Assembly: GCA_903884425.1 (NCBI GenBank)
Contig: CAISEP010000023.1
Coordinates: 371,726-435,725 of the forward strand
DNA length: 64,000 nt
Direction of reading: 5' to 3'
Origin: an uncultured Caulobacterales bacterium
Lineage (GTDB): Bacteria > Pseudomonadota > Alphaproteobacteria > Caulobacterales > Caulobacteraceae
The notes beneath the pieces were generated by a model. The model saw nothing but the letters and a program-made list of their open reading frames with translations, made no database searches and had not been told where the DNA came from. The position numbers were made by a program, and so were the translations under genes. This document shows positions 1 through 8,850 of this stretch, piece after piece (within the stretch, counting starts at the first letter, position 1; each line of letters starts with the position of its first letter).

Positions 1-1
1 C

Positions 2-577
2 ATGGCGGGCAGCGGCATGTGCGATGCCGGCCGCATCCGCCGCCATCTCAAGCGCCTGCTGTGGAAGCGCGAGACTACCGTCCTGCTCACCGGCTTCCAG
101 GCCGCGGGCACTCTGGGACGGCTGCTGCAGGACGGGCACACCGCCGTGCACATCCAGGGGGAACCGATCTCGGTCAAGGCCCGGATCCGGTCCCTGGACA
201 TCTATTCCGGCCATGCCGATGCCGTCGGCCTCGAGGCCTGGGCCCGCGCCCGGGCCCCGGTGCGGGGCAACCTGATCCTCACCCACGGGGAGCCGGACTC
301 GATCCGGGCCCTGAAGCGCCGCCTGGCACCGCTGTTCGACGACCGCATCCTGACGCCGGAGCTGGATGAGTGCCTCTCCCTGGAAGCGACCCATGCCGCG
401 CCGGAGCCCTCCACCCCGCGCCTGCCGGCGGAGGCCGCCACCACCCTGGACTGGCACAACCGGCGGAGCGACTTCCTCAGCCACCTCGACGCGCACCTCG
501 AGGGCCTGTCCGACGACACCCAGCGCACGGCGGTGCTGCTGCGCCTGCAGGACGTGCTGGGCGGGCGGCGGTCCTGA
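2..577 (+). CDS. Beta-CASP metallo-beta-lactamase family protein, C-terminal part (5' truncated by window)
   Basis: The first codons read MAGSGMCDAGRIRRHLKR, the conserved SSGM(C) block that ends the beta-CASP domain in RNA-processing-type MBL hydrolases. It is followed by TVLLTGFQAAGTLGR and by the SGHAD and LTHGE motifs of the RMMBL C-terminal segment, which carry late metal-binding histidines. The N-terminal MBL domain with the HxHxDH motif must lie upstream of the window, so the ATG at base 2 is an internal Met and not the true start. Family members act as nucleases or related phosphodiesterases, but the substrate cannot be told from this fragment. The last 60 or so residues, after the catalytic core, form a poorly conserved tail. 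Confidence 0.85.
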   Translation: MAGSGMCDAGRIRRHLKRLLWKRETTVLLTGFQAAGTLGRLLQDGHTAVHIQGEPISVKARIRSLDIYSGHADAVGLEAWARARAPVRGNLILTHGEPDSIRALKRRLAPLFDDRILTPELDECLSLEATHAAPEPSTPRLPAEAATTLDWHNRRSDFLSHLDAHLEGLSDDTQRTAVLLRLQDVLGGRRS

Positions 578-600
578 GGGATGGGCCGCCCGGCCTGTCC

Positions 601-1617
601 TCAGAGCAGGCGCTGCAGGCGCAGCACGGTCAGCACGTCGATCACCGATCCGACCATCAGGGCGCAGGCATAGGCAAAGCCCAGGGGGTCGTTGTGGAAC
701 GGCAGGCCCGGCACCCCCATGCCGAACAGGCCGGTGATGAAGGTCGGGGGCAGCAGGACCGCCGACAGGACCGACAGCACGGTCAGCCGCTTGTTGGTCT
801 TGATGGCCTCCAGTCCGTTCAGCTCGTCAGTGAGGGCCCGGGCCCGCTCCCGAAGGGCCGACAGGTCCTCCGCCAGGCTGTCCATCCGCTCCGCCACCCG
901 GCGGCAGTCGGCGGCGGCGGCGTCGGTGAACCAGGCCGGCCGACGGGTGGCCATGTGCACGAGCACCGCCCGGAGCGGGATGGCCTGCCGGTGCAGGCGC
1001 ACGAGGCTGGCCCGCACATGGCCCAGAATCTCCGGGGCCGAGGCGTCCGGCCGGTCGATCAGCTGTTCCTCCAGCGCGTCCAGCTGCCGGGCCAGCTCGT
1101 GCAGCAGCATGGACGTCGCGGAGGTGAATTCGTGGATCAGGGCCGTGAACAGGTGCAGCGGACCGGGAAAGGCCCGGCCGTGCTGCAGGTCGAGATGGAC
1201 CTGGTGCAGGGTGTGGCCGGGCTGGTGCCGCGCGGAGACGAACAGGTGCGCGGCCATGACGAACTGCCAGTGGACCACCCGCCGCAGGTCCGGGCGCGCC
1301 TCCTGCTCGAAATCCGCCACCACCCCGGCGATCACGTCGCCGAAGATCTCCACATGCTGGCGGTCGCTGGGGGTGAGCAGCATGTCCACCGCTTCCCGGG
1401 GCAGATGGGGCAGGGCGGCGATCTCCAGCGGGGCCCGGGCGTCGCTGAGGTCGAAGTTCAGCCACAGCCAGCCGTCCTTCCGCTCCAGCGCCTCCCGCAG
1501 CACAGGCCCCTGGAGGATCTCCGCCGCGCCGCTGTCAAAGACCCGATAGGCCCAGACCAGCCCCTCGAAGTCCGGCCCGGTGTCGGTGACCGGGGGGATC
1601 GGGTCCGTCGCCGCCAT
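601..1617 (-). CDS. CorA/ZntB-like divalent cation transporter
   Basis: This is a 338-residue CorA superfamily protein. It has a long acidic cytoplasmic N-terminal domain, a charged helix (about 200-265, SLAEDLSALRERARALTDEL) and two C-terminal transmembrane segments (LTVLSVLSAVLLPPTFITGLFG and GFAYACALMVGSVIDVLTVL). The arrangement matches ZntB-type zinc transporters more closely than MgtE or classic CorA. The pore-loop signature that is normally GMN reads GMG here (FGMGVPGLP), a change in the selectivity-filter residue. The gene stands alone, convergent with the MBL gene. The exact ion and its direction of transport cannot be assigned from sequence. Confidence 0.85.
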   Translation of the reverse strand: MAATDPIPPVTDTGPDFEGLVWAYRVFDSGAAEILQGPVLREALERKDGWLWLNFDLSDARAPLEIAALPHLPREAVDMLLTPSDRQHVEIFGDVIAGVVADFEQEARPDLRRVVHWQFVMAAHLFVSARHQPGHTLHQVHLDLQHGRAFPGPLHLFTALIHEFTSATSMLLHELARQLDALEEQLIDRPDASAPEILGHVRASLVRLHRQAIPLRAVLVHMATRRPAWFTDAAAADCRRVAERMDSLAEDLSALRERARALTDELNGLEAIKTNKRLTVLSVLSAVLLPPTFITGLFGMGVPGLPFHNDPLGFAYACALMVGSVIDVLTVLRLQRLL

Positions 1618-1835
1618 GATCTGCGCCTCCCTCGCGCGCGCTCACCGGCCCCTGCCGACCGGTCCGATCTGGCCGCGAACGGTCGGAGGTCGCCTTGTCC
1701 CGCATCAATCCGGCCCGAGCGGCAGGGGACCGGCGCCTTGACCATGGCGCGCGGCACCGGGATGTGCTCAATCCCACCCCGCGCCATCCCGTCCGTCCAG
1801 GACCGGACAGGGCCGGGCCCGAATTGCGAGCACGA

Positions 1836-2099
1836 ATGACTCACGCTGATCTGGTGGAGACCCTCGGCATGGCGGCCGCGGCCCTGACGACCCTGTGCTG
1901 GGTGCCCCAGGCCGTCCGGATCCTGCGCACCCGGGACACCCGGTCGATCTCGCTCGTGGCCCAGACGGCGTTCGCGGCGGGGGTGGCCCTGTGGCTGGTC
2001 TATGGCCTGATGATCACAAGCTGGCCCGTCATCCTGGCCAATGCCGTGACCCTCCTGCTCGCACTCGCCATTCTGACGATGAAGATCCGCTACCGATAG
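1836..2099 (+). CDS. SemiSWEET family PQ-loop sugar transporter
   Basis: An 87-residue protein with three predicted membrane helices and the PQ-loop motif CWVPQAVRILRTRDTRSIS, followed by an invariant-type TAFAAGVALWLVYG helix and the N of LANAVTLLL. SemiSWEETs are triple-helix half-transporters that dimerise to move sugars down a gradient. The ORF track begins 47 codons upstream at 1695; that extension is Arg/Pro-rich, has no homology features and overlaps the divergent transporter promoter, so I chose the ATG at 1836 (MTHADLVETLG), where family similarity begins. Confidence 0.85.
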   Translation: MTHADLVETLGMAAAALTTLCWVPQAVRILRTRDTRSISLVAQTAFAAGVALWLVYGLMITSWPVILANAVTLLLALAILTMKIRYR

Positions 2100-2124
2100 G
2101 CGCGGCCCGCGGGCGCGACCGGGC

Positions 2125-2802
2125 CTAGCCCTTGGGGGTGGCCAGCCACACCACGTGGCGCGGCCCGCTGTTGCGGCCGTTGGCGCGCACGCGGTGCTCC
2201 TCGACCCGGAAGCCGACCGAGCCCAGCCGCCGGGCGAAGGCGGGCTCCGGCGCGGCGGACCAGATGGCGAGGATGCCCCCCGGCCGCAGGGCCGCGCGCG
2301 CCTCGCTCAGGCCGAGGGCGTCATAGAGGTCGTCATTGGCCGCGCGCATCAGCCCGGCCGGTCCGTTGTCCACATCCAGCAGGATCGCGTCGTAGCGCGC
2401 CGCGGCACCGGCGATCAGCTCGCCCACATCGCCCAGATGCAGCGCCACCCGGGGATCGGACAGGCTGTCGCCATGGATGCCGGCCAGCGGCCCCCGGGCC
2501 CAGTCCACCACCTCGGGAACCAGTTCGGCGACGGTCACGCTGGCCCGGGGCCCGAACCGGGCGAGGGCCGCGCGCAGGGTGAAGCCCATGCCCAGCCCGC
2601 CGATCAGGATCGCCGGCCGGGCCCGGTCCTGCAGCCGGTCGGCGGTCAGGGTGGCGAGGGCCTCCTCGGAGCCGCTGAGGCGGGTGCCCATCAGCTCGTC
2701 GGCCCCGGCGAAGATGGCGAACTCGGTGCCGCGCTGCCTCAGGCGCAGCTCGCCCGTCCCGCCCGGCACCCGCGCCGTCCCCAGTTCCACCCATCGGATC
2801 AT
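2125..2802 (-). CDS. Spermidine-synthase-like SAM-dependent methyltransferase
   Basis: A 225-residue Rossmann-fold protein. It contains the glycine-rich SAM/dcSAM loop (AILIGGLGMGFTLRAAL), an acidic strand end (VTVAELVPEVVDWAR) and the DAILLDVDNGPAGL motif of spermidine-synthase-related methyltransferases. The catalytic aspartate environment of true polyamine synthases is not evident, so a methyltransferase-like role on an unknown substrate is the safer call. The ORF track extends to 3081, but that extension overlaps the next gene. I chose the ATG at 2802 (MIRWVELG), preceded by AAAG and matching where the family usually starts. Confidence 0.8.
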   Translation of the reverse strand: MIRWVELGTARVPGGTGELRLRQRGTEFAIFAGADELMGTRLSGSEEALATLTADRLQDRARPAILIGGLGMGFTLRAALARFGPRASVTVAELVPEVVDWARGPLAGIHGDSLSDPRVALHLGDVGELIAGAAARYDAILLDVDNGPAGLMRAANDDLYDALGLSEARAALRPGGILAIWSAAPEPAFARRLGSVGFRVEEHRVRANGRNSGPRHVVWLATPKG

Positions 2803-2868
2803 CTTTGCCCTGACTTCGCCTGACGCCCGGTCGGACCGATGCGGACCGGTTCCTGTAGCGCGGAATGG

Positions 2869-2914
2869 GTCGGAGTCTAAGGGGCCGGAATCTGAGGGCC
2901 CGGAGTCGAACGGC
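2869..2914. repeat. Imperfect 15-16 bp tandem repeat, about 3 copies
   Basis: Three adjacent units read GTCGGAGTCTAAGGGG, CCGGAATCTGAGGGC and CCGGAGTCGAACGGC, sharing a CGGARTC core. They occupy the short gap between the methyltransferase start and the end of the DUF2817 gene. No strong stem is evident. The function is unknown. Confidence 0.6.
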
Positions 2915-2938
2915 GCAGGCAAGGCGGCGCGCGCAGCT

Positions 2939-4021
2939 TCAGGCCAGGGCCCGCAGGGCCTGGCGGCAGGCCAGCTCGAACTGGGCGACCACCATGCCCT
3001 TCCAGTCATCGCTCTCCACATAGAAGGCGGCACGGATGTCCCGCTTGATCGCGCGGGCGAGGGGGCCCTGCGGATCGCCATGGGCGTGCAGCCAGTTGTC
3101 GGCGATCAGGGACCAGATCACCTGCTCCCCCGGCAGGGTGCCGAACTCCAGGGCCATGGCCGTCACCTCCGCGTGGCGCAGCAGGTCCGCAGCGGCGGTG
3201 AGGCCGTCCCCCACCAGGGGGCTGGAGGACGAGGACCCGTCCCGGGTGGAGGTCACCGCCGCACCGTACCAGGCCCTGGCCCGGCGGAAGGCGTCGGAGG
3301 TCCGGGGCGCGGTGACGATCTGCTCCCCGATTCCGCGGGCCCCCAGGCCCGAATGCACGTCGATCAGCGCCACCCGGCCCGCCTGGCCCAGATAGTGGGC
3401 GAAGATCGCCGTCTGGGTCCGGCGGGACCAGGTGGGGGCGTCTCCGCCATAATAGATGCCCCGGGGATGGCGGTACTGCCCGCCGCTGAGCGCCACGCCG
3501 AGCGCCGCCGGACCGTGCGCGGCCGCATAGGCCTGGAAGGCGGCCTCCGCCTCCGGCCGGGCGCGGTCGGTCCAGACGGCGGGGGAGATCACGCCGGCGA
3601 GCTGGTCATAGCCCGGGTTTTCCGGCAGCGGCGCGGCGAAGTCGATCCAGTTGCGGTTCATGTCCACATTCTCGTGGGTCACCCGCCGCTCCCAGGCAAA
3701 GCCGTGGGGGTTCACCCCGTGGATCATCAGCACTGCAAGCCCGGGGGGCAGCCGGGACGCCCCTCCGCTGCGCCGCAGCCAGTCTACCTGCGCCCCCGAT
3801 CCGGCAAAGCCCTCCACCCCGTGGGTCCCGGACAGGACCACCAGCAGCGCCTCGGCCTCCGCCGGGCCGAACCAGGCCACGTCACAGGAGACCGAACCGC
3901 CGTCGGGGCCGGGCTCTGGATGGGTCAGCCGCTCCAGCCGTCCCTGGGCGGCGGTGGCGGCGGCGGTGAACCGGTCGCGGGCCCCGGCATAGTCCGGCGC
4001 GAAGCTGTCGGCGGTGGTCAT
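2939..4021 (-). CDS. M14-family metallopeptidase-like protein (DUF2817)
   Basis: A 360-residue DUF2817 member of the carboxypeptidase A (M14) superfamily. Zinc ligands are visible as H67-x-x-E70 in GTHGVEG and H223 in LIDVHSG, and a likely catalytic glutamate lies in MALEFGTLPGE. NPHGFAWERRVTHENVDMNRN is the typical substrate-pocket block. There is no signal peptide, so it should act in the cytoplasm on an imported amide or ester substrate. Its ATG overlaps the TGA of the upstream esterase (ATGA), making it the last gene of the TonB receptor-MFS-esterase-peptidase operon. The family's physiological substrates are largely unknown. Confidence 0.85.
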   Translation of the reverse strand: MTTADSFAPDYAGARDRFTAAATAAQGRLERLTHPEPGPDGGSVSCDVAWFGPAEAEALLVVLSGTHGVEGFAGSGAQVDWLRRSGGASRLPPGLAVLMIHGVNPHGFAWERRVTHENVDMNRNWIDFAAPLPENPGYDQLAGVISPAVWTDRARPEAEAAFQAYAAAHGPAALGVALSGGQYRHPRGIYYGGDAPTWSRRTQTAIFAHYLGQAGRVALIDVHSGLGARGIGEQIVTAPRTSDAFRRARAWYGAAVTSTRDGSSSSSPLVGDGLTAAADLLRHAEVTAMALEFGTLPGEQVIWSLIADNWLHAHGDPQGPLARAIKRDIRAAFYVESDDWKGMVVAQFELACRQALRALA

Positions 4022-4920
4022 GGCACCCCCGCGGCGTCGAAGCCGAGGGCGAAGGTCAGGGCCCGGCCGAGGGCGGCGGGAATGACGCTCACATGCCCCT
4101 CGCCCTCGAACACCACCGTGGCCACCTCCGCCCCCGGGCGGGCGGCGAGACGGGCCCCCAGGCTGCGGACATTCTCCACCATCCGCGAGCGGGACATGGC
4201 GGCCTCCGCGGCGGGGCGGGAGCCGAAATGGGCCAGCGCCGCCCGGTCGGGATGGGCCTCCAGGGCCCCGGCGGTGAGCAGGAGGCGGCGACCGGCCAGG
4301 TCAGGGTCGGACAGGGTCCGCTCCCCCGCCAGGACCGCGTCGTCGGCCCACCAGATGGACGGGCTGGAGGCGATGACCGTCCGCCAGTCCCCCGGCGACC
4401 GGAACAGGGCGTGCAGGGCCGCGTGCCCCGCCAGGGAATGGCCGAACAGGGTCTGGTCGGCGGGATTGACCGGTGCCAGCTGCGCCAGCGCCGGGCGGAT
4501 CTCGTCCCGCAGCACGTCGAGAAAGGCGTCGAGGCCGCCGGTGGTCTCCACGGTCATGCCCGGCGCCGACCAGCCCAGCCCCGCCAGCCAGTCCGCCCGG
4601 GCCGGAAGGGACAGGTCCTGGAACCGCAGGGTGAGGGCGGCGAACAGGTCCTCGGTGGGATAGCCGATCCCCACCACCACCGCCGGGCGCGCCTCCCCGG
4701 CCAGGACCAGGCTGCGCTGCAGTCCCGCCGCCAGGGGGAAGTGCAGGTTGCCGTCGAGGACCGTGATCACCGGAAAGCCCTCCGGCGGCGGCGGGGTGGG
4801 GGGAATGTCGACGAACAGGCGATAGGCCCGGCCATTGCCCGATGCCGTGACGTCGAATGTCTGGCCGGTCGTGGTGACGAAGGGGCGGCCGTCGGCCAGG
4901 GCGAGGGGGGAGGGGGTCAT
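4018..4920 (-). CDS. Alpha/beta-hydrolase of the esterase D (Fes/IroE-like) family
   Basis: A 300-residue esterase with the PVITVLDGNLHFPLAAG strand-turn typical of Fes/IroE/BesA esterases. It also has a nucleophile elbow FGHSLAGHAAL (serine present) followed by SSPSIWWADD, and a catalytic histidine in FEGEGHVSVIP. The family hydrolyses esters such as trilactone siderophores. No clear signal peptide is seen. The ORF track starts at 5913, but everything above 4920 is a shadow of the MFS gene; the ATG at 4920 overlaps that gene's stop codon (ATGA). Location behind a TonB receptor and a permease suggests intracellular release of a ligand from an imported ester. Confidence 0.85.
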   Translation of the reverse strand: MTPSPLALADGRPFVTTTGQTFDVTASGNGRAYRLFVDIPPTPPPPEGFPVITVLDGNLHFPLAAGLQRSLVLAGEARPAVVVGIGYPTEDLFAALTLRFQDLSLPARADWLAGLGWSAPGMTVETTGGLDAFLDVLRDEIRPALAQLAPVNPADQTLFGHSLAGHAALHALFRSPGDWRTVIASSPSIWWADDAVLAGERTLSDPDLAGRRLLLTAGALEAHPDRAALAHFGSRPAAEAAMSRSRMVENVRSLGARLAARPGAEVATVVFEGEGHVSVIPAALGRALTFALGFDAAGVP

Positions 4921-6413
4921 GCGGAAGGCTCCGGTGAGGTCGCGGCGCGGGCGATGCTGGCGAGACGGGACAGGTGGCTGGCGCGGTCGATGCGGTAGAA
5001 GGCGATCATGCAGATGGCCAGACCGCTGGTGACCGCGGTGATGGGAAGATAGATGAGGGCCAGGTGGCGCAGCACCTCCGCCGGGACATGGCCGGGGATC
5101 GCCCGCTCTGGAAAGCGGACGAACTGCAGGATCAGGCCGGTGCCCATGGACCCGATGCCGGTGACGATCTGCTTCAGCATGGTGTCCGCGGAGAACAGCA
5201 GCCCCTCCGACCGGCGGCCGGTGGCGGCCTGCACGTCCTCGACGATGTCGGCCATCATCGAGGTCACCAGGACCAGCCCGACAATGGCCAGCGTCGCTCC
5301 GAACAGGCCGTCGACGACCAGCAGCGGCAGGATCACCGGCGCGCCGTTGGGGGGCAGCACGCCGAGCAGGCGCAGGCTGATCGGCATGACGCCGAACAGG
5401 GACGCCAGGGCGAAGGTGCTGATGATCGCCCGCTTCTTGCCCAGCCGTGCCCCGAGCGCGGGGGCCAGCAGGAAGGCGACCAGCGGGGTGATCCCCACCG
5501 AGCCGGTGATGGCGGAGACCTCCTTCGCGCTCAGCTCCCAGAGATAGGTGTTGAAATAGTCGCCCAGCCCGCCGACCAGCCCCGTGCCGATGCCGGAGAT
5601 CACGCCGGACAGGGTCAGGGCCAGGAAGTTGCGGTTCAGCAGGGTCCCGCCGATGGTGGCCAGCAGGTCGCGCAGGGTGCCGTGGGGCTCCGGACGGCTC
5701 AGGCGGCGGATCTGCCCGTGGGTGCCCGCCGCACAGACCAGGATCGACACCAGGATCATGCCCGCCAGCGCCGTGCCGTAGCCGGCATAGCCCGCCGGGT
5801 TCAGCTGCCCCGGCAGGGCGTGGCCCCGGGTATCGACGAACGGCCGCAGCAGGACCGTCAGGGCGAAGACGATCATCCCCACCGGCGCGATGATGCCGAA
5901 CAGGTAGCGCCACCCCGCCAGGCGGGTCCGCTCGTCATAGTCCGGCGCCAGCTCCGGCAGCAGGGAGGCGCTGGGGATCTCGAACAGGGCGATGGAGAGG
6001 CGGGCGCAGATGATGCAGCCCAGCATCCAGCCGAACAGGGGGCCGCGCTCCAGATGGCCCGGGGGATTGAGCAGCGCCCAGACCGATGCCGCCGCGGGCA
6101 GGGCGGAGGCGTACATGAAGGGGTGCCGCCGCCCCCAGGCCGATCGCCACATGTCCGACAGCTGGCCGATCACCGGGCTGGCCAGGGCATCCACGATCAG
6201 GGCCAGGCCGATGGCCCCCGACACCCAGACCGACGGCAGGCCCAGCACCTGGTTGTAGAACAGCATGACCGCGCCGATGGCCACCGCCTTCATGCCGAAC
6301 GCCGCCGAGCCCGCCGCATAGGCCAGCCGCACGCCCAGGGCCAGACGCGGCGGGGGGCGCAGGCCCTGCGGCGGCGGTCCGGTCATCTCCCTCGTCTCCC
6401 CGCGGCCGGTCAC
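4917..6413 (-). CDS. MFS transporter of the glycoside-pentoside-hexuronide:cation symporter type
   Basis: A 498-residue, 12-helix permease. The N-terminal half shows the GPH signature LALIVDALASPVIGQLSDMWRSAWGRRHPFM, in which the aspartates and the cytoplasmic RRHP loop are characteristic of MelB-like symporters. Residue 1 overlaps the stop codon of the TonB receptor gene (ATGA), and its own stop overlaps the esterase start, so translation is probably coupled. The presumed role is inner-membrane import of the compound that the receptor brings into the periplasm. The substrate is unknown; many proteobacterial members next to TonB receptors are not proven sugar carriers. Confidence 0.87.
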   Translation of the reverse strand: MTGRGETREMTGPPPQGLRPPPRLALGVRLAYAAGSAAFGMKAVAIGAVMLFYNQVLGLPSVWVSGAIGLALIVDALASPVIGQLSDMWRSAWGRRHPFMYASALPAAASVWALLNPPGHLERGPLFGWMLGCIICARLSIALFEIPSASLLPELAPDYDERTRLAGWRYLFGIIAPVGMIVFALTVLLRPFVDTRGHALPGQLNPAGYAGYGTALAGMILVSILVCAAGTHGQIRRLSRPEPHGTLRDLLATIGGTLLNRNFLALTLSGVISGIGTGLVGGLGDYFNTYLWELSAKEVSAITGSVGITPLVAFLLAPALGARLGKKRAIISTFALASLFGVMPISLRLLGVLPPNGAPVILPLLVVDGLFGATLAIVGLVLVTSMMADIVEDVQAATGRRSEGLLFSADTMLKQIVTGIGSMGTGLILQFVRFPERAIPGHVPAEVLRHLALIYLPITAVTSGLAICMIAFYRIDRASHLSRLASIARAATSPEPSA

Positions 6414-8656
6414 CAGTTTGCGGCGAGGGACAGGCCGAAGGTGCGGGGCTGGTACAGGGTCGCCGACTGCGGCCCGAAGCCCCCCGCCAGGGTATTGGAG
6501 CTCAGGGAATTGATCGCCAGGGTGTTTCCCGCGTTCTTCACGAAGGCGGTCAGGGTCCAGCGGTCGGTGGCCAGCCCGGCCTTGAGGTCCGTCAGGCTGT
6601 AGGCAGGCGTGATCTGCCGCCCCCCGGTGAAGTCGAAGTCCGCATAGCGCGAGCCGGTGGTGCGCCAGTTGACCCCCACGAAGCCGGACCAGGGGCCGGC
6701 CAGGTGGCGCTCATAGTCCGCGCTGACGGAGGTGCTCAGTCGGGGCACCACCGGCAGCCGGTCGCCGGAATGGCCGTTGACGCTGGCCGGCGTGTCCGAG
6801 GTCAGGTGCGCGTCGGTATAGGCTCCGTTGACGTCCAGGTTCAGGCCCGCCAGGGGCCGCCAGCCGAGGTTCCATTCCAGCCCGGTGCTGCGGGCCTCGC
6901 CCCCGTTGACCACCGCGCTCTCCCCGCCGAAGGCCGCCGAGAGCTGGATCTTGCGCCATTCGATGTCGAAGGCCGAGACCTCGGCGACGATGCGGCCGTG
7001 GTCCAGGCTCGCCTTCACCCCGGTCTCGTAGTTCAGCGTGGTGGAGGAATGAAAGACGACGGGGACGGTGTTGTCGGCCGTGGGGATCACCGCGTTCGGC
7101 CCGCCGGGGACGAAGCCCTCGGCGACCCTCGCATAGACCATCACCGAGGGCCGCAGGTGCCAGCGGGCATCGGTCGAGAAGGTGAACACCCCCTCCGACG
7201 AGGGCGCGCCGAAGACCGCAGTCCCGCCCAGCAGGCCGAAGCCCGCCTCGTGGAAGGACTGGTCGTTGTGGCTGTAGCGGCCACCTGCGGCCAGGTCGAA
7301 GGTCGGGGTCACGTGCCAGTCGGCATCGGCGAAGACCGCCGTCTCCCGGTAGCTGTTGCGGAAATAGAAGCCGCCGCTGCTGATCGGGAAATTGTACAGG
7401 ATCTGCCGGCTGGTGGGGTCGATGGGATAGGTGAACTGGTCCAGCCGCCCCTTCTGGTCGGCGTAATAAGCCCCCAGCTGCCATTCCAGCGGCTGGTCGG
7501 GCAGGGAGGACAGGCGCAGCTCCTGGGTCACCTGGTGGTTGCCCGCCGGTTGCGGCAGGGCCAGGCCATAGGGGACGTAGGTGCCGAGGATCGCGGCGAA
7601 GATCGGGTTCAGGATCGGGCTGTAGAGGGACGAGGCGTCCGACTGCAGCACGCTGTCATAGCGCGTGTAGCTGGTTGACGAGACCAGCCGCGCCCAGGAC
7701 AGGGCGTAGTCCACGGTCAGGTTGTAGATCGCATTGTCCACATGCCCCGGATTGCCGATCAGGGTGGACTTGGCCAGGGGGGCAATGGTGGGTTGCAGGG
7801 TGAAGGGCTGCACCGTCTCGGCCGCCGCGTCGTCGAACGCCCGCCGCTGCAGGGCGGCGCTGAGCCGCAGCGAGAGGCTGTCCGTCGGCTTGAACAGCAG
7901 GGACAGCCGCCCGCCCCGGGTGGAGGCGGTATTGATGTCCTTCAGCCCGCGGGAGGGATCGTTGATGAAGCCCGGCGCGTCGTTGCTGTAGCCCACCATC
8001 CGCAGGGCCAGCCGGTCCCCCAGGGGCAGGTTGACCATGCCGTGCAGGTCGTGGCCGGACCCGCCCCCGTCCACGGTGTTGATCCCCGCCTCGGCGGCGG
8101 CGGCGAAGTGCGTCGGGTCCGGGGCGTTGGTGACGTACTTCAGCAGCCCGCCCAGGGCATTGGCGCCATAGAGCGTGCCCTGCGGCCCGCGCAGCACCTC
8201 CACCCGCTGCAGGTCGAAGGTGTCGATGTTCGGGGTGACGAAGTCCGACAGGCCCACCGTGCCGTTGGCCGTGTAGGGCGTCTCGTCGATATAGGTCGCC
8301 ACCGAGCTGTTGACGCTCAGCGTACCGGTGGTCAGGCCGCGGATGACCAGCTGGCTGCCGAAGCCGCCCACCCCCACCATCTGCAGGCCCGGCACCGTGG
8401 CCACGAAGTCCTCGAGGCGGAAGCTCGCCGACCGGACCAGGTCCGCGCCCCCGAGGGCGGTCAGGGACATGGGCACGTCCAGGGTCTTTTCCCCGCGCTT
8501 CTCGGCGGTGACGATCACCTCCGCCACCGTCGCGGGGGCCTCCGCCGCCGCCTCGGCCGCCTCGGCCCGCGCCCGCGGTGCCGCCAGGCTGACGGTCGCG
8601 GCAAGGGCCAGCGTGGATGCACATGTGACGAGGCCGCGTCGTGTCGAGCTGTTCAT
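6410..8656 (-). CDS. TonB-dependent outer-membrane receptor (first gene of uptake operon)
   Basis: A 748-residue receptor. The signal peptide (ALAATVSLAAPRARA) is followed by a short acidic linker and the TonB-box-like segment VAEVIVTAEKRGEKTLDVP. A plug domain follows with VPGLQMVGVGGFGSQLVIRGLTTG and VEVLRGPQGTLYGANALGGLLKYVT, then a 22-strand-type barrel ending in an aromatic residue (LSLAANW). GGGAGGGG lies just upstream of the ATG. It heads a four-gene minus-strand operon with an MFS permease, an esterase and a DUF2817 peptidase, and is transcribed divergently from a TetR gene. The AEKR-type plug is common in receptors for plant polyphenols, glycans or siderophores, so the ligand cannot be fixed. 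Confidence 0.92.
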   Translation of the reverse strand: MNSSTRRGLVTCASTLALAATVSLAAPRARAEAAEAAAEAPATVAEVIVTAEKRGEKTLDVPMSLTALGGADLVRSASFRLEDFVATVPGLQMVGVGGFGSQLVIRGLTTGTLSVNSSVATYIDETPYTANGTVGLSDFVTPNIDTFDLQRVEVLRGPQGTLYGANALGGLLKYVTNAPDPTHFAAAAEAGINTVDGGGSGHDLHGMVNLPLGDRLALRMVGYSNDAPGFINDPSRGLKDINTASTRGGRLSLLFKPTDSLSLRLSAALQRRAFDDAAAETVQPFTLQPTIAPLAKSTLIGNPGHVDNAIYNLTVDYALSWARLVSSTSYTRYDSVLQSDASSLYSPILNPIFAAILGTYVPYGLALPQPAGNHQVTQELRLSSLPDQPLEWQLGAYYADQKGRLDQFTYPIDPTSRQILYNFPISSGGFYFRNSYRETAVFADADWHVTPTFDLAAGGRYSHNDQSFHEAGFGLLGGTAVFGAPSSEGVFTFSTDARWHLRPSVMVYARVAEGFVPGGPNAVIPTADNTVPVVFHSSTTLNYETGVKASLDHGRIVAEVSAFDIEWRKIQLSAAFGGESAVVNGGEARSTGLEWNLGWRPLAGLNLDVNGAYTDAHLTSDTPASVNGHSGDRLPVVPRLSTSVSADYERHLAGPWSGFVGVNWRTTGSRYADFDFTGGRQITPAYSLTDLKAGLATDRWTLTAFVKNAGNTLAINSLSSNTLAGGFGPQSATLYQPRTFGLSLAANW

Positions 8657-8727
8657 GGTCCCCTCCCTGTTGGTGTCGGCCTGATCCCGACGTCTCGCCG
8701 GTCGCCGTCTTGATCGGGAGTAAAAAG

Positions 8728-8743
8728 CAATATGTATTTATTG
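8728..8743. promoter_or_regulatory. Candidate TetR operator between the receptor operon and tetR
   Basis: CAATA-N6-TATTG forms a perfect 5-bp inverted repeat in an AT-rich island (AGCAATATGTATTTATTGTAA) within an otherwise GC-rich 194-bp divergent intergenic region. On the minus strand TTTACA and TTTACT are spaced by 17 nt around it, giving a weak promoter candidate for the receptor operon. TetR repressors usually bind such palindromes beside their own gene. The assignment is positional. Confidence 0.5.
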
Positions 8744-8850
8744 TAAATGGCACCTCCGGACCTTTTTTGGGCTGCGTCGGATCGGAAAATCCGGCTAGAG
8801 TCCCGTCAGGTTCCGGGGCGGGTGCCCGAGACCCGACGAAAGCACACCGG

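Noticed and set aside
370-1839. 489-codon plus-strand ORF
   Set aside because: Overlaps the MBL fragment and runs antisense to the CorA/ZntB-like gene, whose product has clear family motifs.
4974-6602. 542-codon plus-strand ORF
   Set aside because: Shadow of the MFS transporter gene. Product is Gln/Asp/His-rich low complexity, as expected from antisense reading of GC-rich membrane-protein DNA.
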